Shown one piece after another: positions 55,435 through 64,000 of a stretch of DNA of 64,000 nt. The notes below the pieces were generated by a model that saw only the letters and a list, made by a program, of their open reading frames with translations, was not told the origin of the DNA and did not search any database. How positions within the stretch are numbered: the stretch's first letter is position 1; each line of letters starts with the position of its first letter. This stretch comes from Paraspadella gotoi. Taxonomy: Eukaryota > Chaetognatha. A program made the position numbers and the translations under genes. The DNA lies in NCBI GenBank assembly GCA_051294375.1, contig CM119271.1, positions 15,382,770 to 15,446,769 on the forward strand, read 5' to 3'.

Positions 55435-56100
55435 ATATAGTTTTTTGCACTAATTTTAGTTTTTTAATTCCTTCATATTGATAAAAATTTCTATCCCTAC
55501 TTCTAAACGCAAAGGTTATAAAACAAATTACAATAATATAATTCCAAATCATTGTTGCAAAATTCGTTCTTCGAAACGGTAAAAATAAAAGTTGACCTCT
55601 TCCCCAAATTTTTGCCAGACCGGATCTCTTCTCTTAAACCCTGAGTTCGTGCGAGTTCAAACCCAAGGCTAAGGACGATTATGTCTCTCGTGTCCCAACC
55701 ACCGGAAAAAACCCAGAAAGATTTTTTTATATTTTATTTTATATATTAATATAAAATGAATTGTTTAATTTCTGGCTTAATAATCTTGTAAAACAGTTTA
55801 AGTTAATTAAAGAAAATTTATTATTACATAATTTTTTTATCCTATAATATCCTTTTTAAAAAATTGGTTATATAAAACTTAGTTCAGTATAAAAATTATT
55901 TCACTCAAAATATAAACTGATCTTGCCCCTAAATATTTAAACAAGTATAATGAAGATATGAAAATGTGTTATTTAAATAATTATAAATATTAAAAATAGA
56001 AAACAGATCGACGGAGTTTTGAAAAAGTTCCATCTTCTAGATTTGTGTTCCGCGCAGTACTTGAAAATTGCAGAAAGTCGATTTAAAAAAAAATACGTCG
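55435..56100. other. AT-rich sequence between P1 and the LTR-like element
   Basis: No gene or named repeat recognised. Confidence 0.4.
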
Positions 56101-56107
56101 CAACATA

Positions 56108-58875
56108 AATATGGAGGACCGCTTTAGGTTCACGGTGGTCATGGTCTCCTGGCCACCGTAGTAAACCGGTGGTTGTTGTTTTAGCCACTTGAACGCTTGC
56201 GCTGAAGAGCACTTGGCCCGACTTTTGGTTCAATAAAAAGGCGACAAGCTCACCGATGGTGACGACACAACTCGAAACTGCTTTCGCCTCCGTTCCAAAC
56301 TCAACCGTTTTTTACTGTAATTTTTAACTCTTTGTACATTGTTATTAATATGTTATCCCTTTAATAAAAGAACACAATGTCTGCACTTACTTCTTAATTA
56401 TTCACTGTCGCCATAAATGGTGATTGCCTAGACGGATAACGAATTAATCTCAGCTTGCAACCTTTCCCAAAAATCAACCCTTTTTTAAAATTTCCAATCC
56501 AATAAACTCTCAACAACCGAAAACCAACTTTTCTCTCCTCACGATTTTCGCCTCGTAACGGTTTTGTCGCTAAATGATGCTCAAAATTCACAAATAAACT
56601 TTTTCCTCCCGTTCACTAAGCCCCTTCTCCATAATTGAACTGAAATTGTTGAAAACTACCAAGAAACCAAACCTCGTCCCGCTCACGAATAAAGAAAATA
56701 AAAAAACAAATCTGTTGTCCTAATCCGAATCGTTTTTCCTCTCTACCAAACTTTTTCCCCTTATTTTTTTTTCCTCCCAAACTATATGTTTTACCAAAGA
56801 TTAAAATACGATTTCTATACACATCCCTATTTTCCCTTTAAACTTTCCCCTTACGCCCACTTGTTCTGGGTTCTTTCCGTTCTAAAAAAAAATGGCACAG
56901 TGTAATTACACTTTACACGGCAAAACATTTCAGAATCGATTCGAAATCTTCAGGTCCGCGATCTTGTACTCTCAACCGCCTGCCAAAAAATGAGGTTACC
57001 CGCCTCCAACAACGACGAGTATGGCAATCTTGCAAGACGCCGCTCTCGGTTTCGCTACACCGACACCTCTTTCTAAAGAAAAGTTCCTCCAACGAGCGAA
57101 CTTTGAAGCTGTCGTCAACAAATCAAGTGCCAAAAAGGAACGAATGGTTTCCTCCGAATCTCCCCACCATCTCTTACGACTTATATAAAATTGCGCCCCT
57201 CACACTTTCGTCCGTCTTGCAGCCACAAACCTTGATATAAACAAACCTCCTCAGTCGAGAATGACCGCACTCAGAACAAAACTACGTTTTTACCTTACTT
57301 TGGAGACAAAACACATTAACTGAACTCTCTTTGACACGAATGCGATGCAACTCGTTGAAAATTTTTAATGAAACAACATCAACATGTTGAAATACGTAAA
57401 CGTTGTCCTTCGGGCGGATCGAACCTTCCGACAAACCACATATATTAATCTGCACAAAAACAACTGCTATTCAGCACACACGAACGAGAGCAAAGAAAAT
57501 AATAAAAGATAGGGAAATGACTGACATTAGCAAGGGCCAACACGTACTACTTCCGTATCTTCCTACGCCTATGCACTGCTATTATTAAAACATAAAAACA
57601 AAAAAACAACTGGCCGACAAACTTTCAAACGACCCTCACTCCTTCTGCTCGACAAAGTCCTACTAAAACGCCTAATATGTATCAAATATTACAAAACAAA
57701 AAAATAAAATCATACTAAAAATTAAACTTCAGTGACCGACGATGACGAAAAGCGACGACAGTTCTTCTTATCCGCGTCTTATCCTGTCTACTCCCACTAA
57801 CAACAATAAATCCTTAAATCCAGTACACAGCAAGAGCAAAGAACTTTTTGCGCCTCCTATGGCAATGCGTATTGGCAGCCACCAAACTGGCTAATAAAGA
57901 ATATGAAAAACAAACAAGAGTTAAAGTGTCTGAGGCATCTCGCTCCACGTGCCGTGTGCGACCATTGCGACGCAGACGAGGAGTCCAACGGGTCATCTCC
58001 AGACTTTGGCCCGCGCTGATTCAGGCTTTGATTCGGCGTTTGGACGGAGGCAATCAGACGCGATTTTCCGCGGCCTCGTTTTCAGCTCTTTCACTATGCT
58101 AACGCATTAAATCTCTGGGCCATCCCCCGCGGCCATGAGTGCATCTACTGTGGCCACCGTTCGAGTCATTCAACAGAGTTGATGAAACAAGGTCGCCTAC
58201 TTCCTCGCGCCGCCAAAATCGATTTTCTCCTCTCTCTCTTCAAACGGTCTTCTTCCCTCCATAACCGCCCCCTCTATATTCCGCCCTCATCGACGGTACC
58301 GGACGCTATCTTTCCAGCGCCATGCCTGCCTTTGAAAGCGCGAACCACTGCCCCAAAGCTCGTCGCTTTTCTGAGCTTCAAAACGCTGCAAACCATCCCA
58401 CAGTTGATGAAATTAAAGTTTGAGCCCATACCGTTCTTCCATCAATCCAGAGAAAGCTGGTGCATATCTCGCGGCGCTAACATCCGCCCAACGACCAATC
58501 CGACAGCACAACGAGGATAATATGGCCGGTCCTCCCAACTCTCTATCATCCCGCCACTGACACGTAGGCGTGGCTTGGGGGGATGTATGAGGACGCTTTA
58601 GGTCACTGTTGGGTCATGTTCCTCTGGCACCGTTAACGTGTGGTTTTTGTGTTTATAAAGCCCACTGACCTTGGCCTGACGAACTCTAGGTCGCGACTTT
58701 TTTTGGCTTTAAAAAAAAAAAAGCGGACCAAGCTCACGACTGTTTACTGTAGACACAACGCTCGAATAATGACTTTCTCGTTCCAACCGTTATTTACCTG
58801 TTATATTTTTATAAAAATCTCCTTATGTACCCTTGGTATAAATGTATCCCTATCTTAATTATTCACGTCGCAATA
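56108..58875. mobile_element. LTR-like element, non-coding or decayed
   Basis: Two direct repeats of about 300 bases, 56108-56412 and 58584-58872. They share ATG(A)GGA(C)CGCTTTAGGT, GGGTCATG/GGTCATGG, CTGGC(C)ACCGT, CAAGCTCAC and CTTAATTATTCAC(T)GTCGC in order. A purine run (GGCTTGGGGGGATG) precedes the right copy, as a polypurine tract would. Between them (2.2 kb) there is no intact polymerase. 57830-58545 is GC-richer and holds a frame with CIYCGHRSSH, reminiscent of a gag-type zinc motif but lacking the later Cys. Confidence 0.5.
57830..58545 (+). pseudogene. possible decayed gag-like coding region
   Basis: The + strand is open in overlapping frames, the best running from about 58040 to 58520 through CIYCGHRSSH, then a region rich in Pro and Ser. 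No catalytic domain can be assigned, and the frame changes suggest decay. It may be chance coding potential in a GC-rich tract. Confidence 0.25.
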
Positions 58876-59142
58876 ACCCTAATTTGTATAAACCTTAAAA
58901 ATTAGGTTTTCAATTTGCCAAACTGCGTTTCTTACCTATATTCAGTTTTGACAGATAGAAAGAATTATAGAAAAGAGAGTAAGACAGGAAAGGGGGGGCG
59001 TAATTCGATCGAAGTGCCGAATTTAAAAAATAAAAAAAAAAAAAAAACAAGTTTGCACGGTCGTCAATCTGCTTCGTCCGGTGTCCGCATTCTAGATAGG
59101 TCGGTACGTAGCCAACCCCTCGTTTGTGGAACAAGGAGGAAT

Positions 59143-61502
59143 GCGATGGCCAAAGGGTCACTTTTTTCTTATTGATGGAAGAGGAGGAGAGGACGGATAC
59201 GGAGATGAATGACTTCCCTGTGTCCGTATTACGTCGCCCGAAATGTGACAAACGACGCCAAACGCCGTTGGACCAATACGGTCCGCGGCTCCCAGCGGTT
59301 CGCGGTTTAAAGCGCCGAGGACTACTACAGTGCTGTAGCATAGAATTAACAGGTATCAGAATAAGCTTTATTTTTAATTGACGAGCATTCGCCATGAACT
59401 CTATAGTTTTTTTTCATAATCATTTTTGAAAAAAAAATAAAAAAATTAAAAATCGCGCGATCAACGAATTTAAAAAAAAAAACCCTTTTTTATTAAAGTT
59501 CTCGATAACGATTATCTGCGTATTTAAATTTATTTTGGCAACCTTTATTTTTTCTTTTGTTCAAAAGTTTTTTGTTGTTGTACCGACCTGTCTTAAGAGG
59601 TTTTCCAAAAGAATAAATACAGGGAAAATTTCAAAATCACTACCAATTACTGAAAATTACCTATTATTCGAAAACAAGTATTTTTGATCGTGAGTTGTTT
59701 TCGAAACGGTATGAAAACTGGATATCTATATAACCTTAGTCCTTACGTGATTTCCGACAAGAAAAAAATCTGGTAATTCGCGGGAGGCAAAAGTAACTTG
59801 GCAGTTGGCTATTTAGTTTCGTTCGACTTTTCTGAATATTACATTTGTGAAAAAGTTTTTGACTTCCGCTGTTTAAAGGATCGCTGTTGATGAATGACAT
59901 TACCCGATTTCCAATAAGAAAATAAAAACAAAAATTACATAAATTTACTCCTTTTTCTTTTCTTTTTTCCTTAGTTTGTTTTCTTTTTTCTTTTACTTCT
60001 TTTTTTATTTTTTTTTTCTTTCTTTTCTTTTTTTTTTTTCTTTTTTTTCTCCTTTTTTCTTCTTTTTTCTTTTTCTGTTTTTCTTTCTTTCTTTTTTCTT
60101 TTCTTTTTTCTTTTCTTCTTTTCAAAAAAGAAAAAAAAAGAAAGAAATAATATTTCTGCCCCTGCTTTGTTCTTACCTTTCAGGTTCCTTTTCCTTTTTC
60201 CTTTTCCGTCCTCTTCCTCCCCTCTTCTCCCCGCCGCACTTCCCCATTCATCTGCCTCTCCCCTCACCTCCTCCTCCTCCTCCTCTCTCCTCCTCCTCCT
60301 CTTCCATTTCATCGTGAAAAACGTCGACGTATTCCTTTTTTTTTTTTTTTTTTTTGCTTTCGATTTTTATTCTTGACATTTTTTATCCATTTTCTTTCGT
60401 TTCCCGCGATTCGAAAGCTCGTGAGGGGAGTCTGCTCTTCCTTCTCTTCTCTCTCTCTCTCTCTCTCTCTCCCTCCTCTCTCCCTCCCGTCTTCCTCTCC
60501 CGCATCATCCTCTCAGAATCCGCAATCAGGATTTTTTTTTATTTCATGCATTTCAAATCATCTTTTCGTGTTTAAATTCATTTCTTTTTTCTTCCCGAAG
60601 AAAAAATGGAAAAAAAAGAAAAAAAAGAAAAGAAAATAAAAAAATAAAAAAAAGAAGTAAAAGAAAAAAGAAAACAAACTAAGAAAAAAAGAAAAGAAAA
60701 AGGAGTAAATTATGTAATTTTGCTTTTATTCTTATTGGTAAATCGGGTAATGTCATTCATCAACAGGATCCTCAGCGGAAGTCAAAACTTTTTCACAAAT
60801 GTATTATTCAGAAAAGTCGAACGAAACTAAAATTGCCAACTGCCAAGTTACTTTGCCTCCCGCGAATTACCAGATTTTTTTCTTGTCGGAAATCACGTAA
60901 GGACTAAGGTTATATAGATATCCAGTTTTCATACCGTTCGAAACAACTCACGTCAAAAATACTTGTTTTCGAATAATAGGTAATTTTCAGTAATTGGTAG
61001 TGATTTTGAAATTTTCCTGATATTTATTCTTTGGAAAACTCTTAAGACAGGTCGGTACAACAACAAAAAACTTTTGAACAAAGAAAAAATACGTTGCCAA
61101 AATAAATTAAATACGCAGATAATCGTTTCGAGAACTTTAATAAAAAAGGATTTTTGAATTAGTTTTTTTTTTTAAATTCGTGATCGCGATTTTTAATTTT
61201 TCTATTTTTTTTTCAAAAATGATTATGAAAAAACTATAGAGTTCATGCGATGCCTCGTCAATTAAATAATAAGCTTATTCTGATACCGTTAATTCTTATG
61301 CTACAGGCACTGGTAGTAGTCCTCGGCGCTTTAAACCGCGAACCGCTGGGAGCCGCGGGACCGATTGGTCCAACGCGTTTGGCGTCGTTTGTCAATTTCG
61401 GGCGACGTAATACGGACACATGGAAGTCATTCATCTACCGTCTCCTCCTCCTCCTCCTCCTCCTCTTCCATCAAATAAGAAAAGTGACCCTTTGGCCATC
61501 GC
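59143..61502. mobile_element. 2.36 kb palindromic (foldback) element P2
   Basis: Outer ends GCGATGGCCAAAGGGTCAC (59143) and GTGACCCTTTGGCCATCGC (to 61502) are exact complements. Inverted similarity continues through TGTCCGTATTACGTCGCCCG, CGCGGTTTAAAGCGCCGAGGAC, a poly-A patch and AGTTACTTTGCCTCCCGCGAA-type blocks to about 60030 and 60620. The arms are unlike those of P1, but the middle is the same core. Arm-derived ORFs are not genes. Confidence 0.85.
60145..60595 (+). repeat. shared core of palindromes, copy in P2
   Basis: Counterpart of 53975-54405, same block order, with indels in homopolymers and in TCC and CT runs. Confidence 0.9.
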
Positions 61503-61899
61503 GCTGAGATTTGAAAAAGCCTCTTCTAGATTCGTCCGACGAGTACTTGAAATTCAGCAAATCGATTTGGCAGTGATACGAAACGCCTTTCCTTAAACCA
61601 ATTGATTTCTTAACCTGTAAAATTACTACCTTTTTTAGTGTCTCGTTTGTGTTTCTTTGGGTCATTCTTGGCAACTTTAAAAATCGGTTTGGAATAGTTA
61701 TCTCACTATCATTAAGCACAACACGATGTTGCTTTATTCTAATGCTTCCAAATTCGCTAACGACAAAAGTTCTTTCAAAGTTTTTGAACGAATAAAAACG
61801 CACTAATTGAGTTTCGAAAAATCTAATTTCAACTATCGAGCTTACGAAATCTACGTAAACTATTCCACAGGTTCCTTTTACCATCGATTTAATCGGCAT
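61471..61899 (-). CDS. hypothetical 142-residue ORF, doubtful
   Basis: ATG at 61899, open for 142 codons in an AT-rich region. Composition is mixed (no low-complexity run) and the protein is basic, without a recognisable domain. Its 3' end runs into the outer arm of the palindrome at 59143-61502, so it could be an exon or relic of the sequence into which that element inserted. No clear neighbours. Confidence 0.25.
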   Translation of the reverse strand: MPIKSMVKGTCGIVYVDFVSSIVEIRFFETQLVRFYSFKNFERTFVVSEFGSIRIKQHRVVLNDSEITIPNRFLKLPRMTQRNTNETLKKVVILQVKKSIGLRKGVSYHCQIDLLNFKYSSDESRRGFFKSQRDGQRVTFLI

Positions 61900-64000
61900 G
61901 GAGTCACAAGAATGAGATGTCCCGGGTACGTTTTCCGGACCTTTGGGCTACAACAAAAAAGTAATCAAAATTTTTTCCTAATGAACAGTTTTTATTAATA
62001 AATTAAATTAAAATAGCTATATAAAATCAATAAGTAGAATAAAAAATTAAAATGGTTTAAATTTTTTTTAAAATGAAAGATATCATGCGCATCATCCATA
62101 ATTTAATCTGAACAATTTCTCTTCTCGTTTGAGTCCATAACCAATTATTCTATCTTTAATACGTTTATTTGTATTAATTTTGCTTTAATTAAAATGATTA
62201 TTCTCATTTTTTTTTTCAAAAGTAATTTAAAATAAAAAAATTATAACTTATGCCCAAAATGATTGAAGAAAAAATTTTAAACTATTAATAATGGACCTTA
62301 CCTAGCTAAGTATAGGCCTTCAAATACATATATAGTAAGTTTTATTATGATGATGTTTTGACATAGAACATAAACTAATTTATAAAATTAAATATATGAA
62401 AAAATTGAATAACTTTTGAATTCTTTTTTAGGCATAATAGAACATAATTATTAATTAAATTGTTCATCCGATGCTTTAAATAGCTACTGGTCAGATTGTA
62501 TCATTCTCAATTATAATAATTTTATAACTTCTTTTTATTTTTAATAATCCACTGACCTGCTATATTTACTTCTTTTTGACAAAATACCAAAAATTACTGA
62601 TATAAAATTATGGTATGAACAGACAAAAACTTTTTTTTAAAATCACATGCTATTTAAATTGTTTGAAACTGATATAATATTATCCTTGACAAAATTCAAG
62701 AAAAGTTTTAAAAACAATCCCAACTAGACTAGACATTTTTAAGGTTGTCAATGTATATAATTGCATATTCGGACTGGCTTTGTAGGTTTTAACTTAATTC
62801 AGTAGCCTCTTTAATTGACAGAAAAGCAGTATATTTAACAGTTTTTTTTTATTTGGAGTGGCAGCATCAAAGTTCTCAATACATCTTAACGGTCAGTATA
62901 TTTGTTAAGTATAGTAGATTCCTCTATAGATTTTTTGATTTTTGAAAACATTTTAACTTTTTTTTTCTAATAATTTTTTTGAAGCACGTAGTTGTCGGCA
63001 AAACGTTTCATTTGATTACGCTAAAGAGAATGTAAAAATTAAAAATAAATAGTACCAATAGTTAGCAGTTAATGTCTAGAATAGAATGAAAAAAAAACCT
63101 TGTTTAAAATTTTGATTGGAAAGTGGCGGGGTAACTAAGGCTACCCACGGTATCCTCCATGCTGTTCGTTCTCCTCAATTAATTTTTTTAATTAATACAT
63201 TTGCAAGGGAAAAGAAAATTCAAGAATGCAGGTGCAGTATAAGGGTAGAGAAAATCTGTACATAGTGACATGAATAATAACTGACCTTTTATGTCTTGCG
63301 TATGGGCGGCAGTAAAGAAACCTTAAAAATGCAATCATTAAGTCAGTCAATGAACCTTGTTTTGCGAAACTTTTTATTTTCTTAATTAAAAAAAATGGAT
63401 GATAAATAATAGAATTAAATTCCCTTTATAAGGTTGTTATATTTAAAGAAGGAAAATTGCATACAATTCAACACAATGATGTCTTGCTTTAGTCAAATAT
63501 GTCAGCAGTTAAAGTAATTTTTTTTCTAATTTTATTACGATAAAACAATCAGTAAATATCAGCTTTTGCTTTTGCAAGTTGAAGATAATAAAAATGCATT
63601 TTTTTTTTCACAGACAAGAAGGTAGACGTCAGACTGTTTATATCAACTGAAAAAATTTTATTATTTATATTTTTCATTATTTAAAAAAACATTTTTTATC
63701 AAGCATCTAACAAAATTTTTTGCTTGTTTTTTATTTTTAACATAAAAAAACTACAAGCAAACTTCTATCAAAGTTGAGAAAATTTAATGATAATTAAAAT
63801 GTAATTCAGCACTTTCCTCTTTCAATGTACAACAAGAAAAACAAAAATTCTCATATGCCTTTTCATTGAAATTTGTAATGCAAAAAACTGTTAAAACTTT
63901 TAACTCGTATTAAAAATAAAAACTGTGTAAAGATTCTAATGGATAAAATTTAATAAAACGTTCCTAAGAAATGTGTCCATGATTGGGCTTAATTTGATAG
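61900..64000. other. AT-rich sequence, nothing seen
   Basis: Very AT-rich to the end of the window, with poly-A/T runs. No ORF, repeat unit or RNA gene recognised. Confidence 0.5.

Noticed and set aside
59124-59395. ORFs on both strands in the P2 arm (also 61250-61507)
   Set aside because: The same DNA is present twice in inverted orientation, and the frames are not preserved between the arms.

Overview
This is a eukaryotic, almost certainly metazoan, genome window: AT-rich, with spliced genes whose introns run GT to AG, extracellular EGF-like modules each on its own phase 1 exon, TTAGGG-type repeat blocks inside the sequence, and very dense simple-sequence and interspersed repeats. Seven runs of N (10 or 25 bases) show a draft scaffold. 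The protein architectures (MACPF pore-forming domain, furin-like cysteine-rich region, three EGF modules, fucolectin-like lectin domain) suggest a marine invertebrate, perhaps a sponge or cnidarian. The sequence alone does not fix the phylum.

Layout. 1-6300: repeats with long CT/GA tracts and no supported gene. 6308-20916: MACPF gene 1 on the + strand, nine exons; its last intron holds a nested pair of inverted-repeat elements, one of them a 1.6 kb palindrome full of CCCTAA/TTAGGG. 20940-26460: an imperfect 2.7 kb tandem duplication around an assembly gap. 28084-36796: MACPF gene 2 on the + strand, also nine exons with nearly the same phases and lengths. 37000-44200: repeats, tRNA-related SINEs, GC-rich patches and a few doubtful exons. 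44235-46537 (- strand): a five-exon gene for a small multi-pass membrane protein. 48906-50248 (- strand): a paralogue of it, with its 3' end lost near a gap. 47821-48587 (+ strand): an arginine-rich ORF, probably frameshifted, between the two. 51-64 kb: no convincing host gene; it holds an LTR-like direct repeat pair and two 2.3 kb palindromes that share one core but have different inverted arms.

The two MACPF genes are tandem paralogues: signal peptide, one very large exon with the MACPF domain, a cysteine-rich exon, three EGF exons, then three small exons for a C-terminal galactose-binding-like (FTP) domain. The lectin end looks altered in both: gene 1 has an in-frame stop with the expected C-terminal residues in another frame, and gene 2 has a shortened penultimate exon next to a transposable element. 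A secreted, glycan-targeted, membrane-inserting effector is the natural reading; whether its role is immune, venom or developmental cannot be told from sequence.

Most of the rest is repeat biology: TA-flanked terminal-inverted-repeat elements, hairpin elements with a hammerhead-ribozyme-like core, tRNA-like SINEs, a short dispersed repeat in at least eight copies, and strand-asymmetric purine/pyrimidine tracts.
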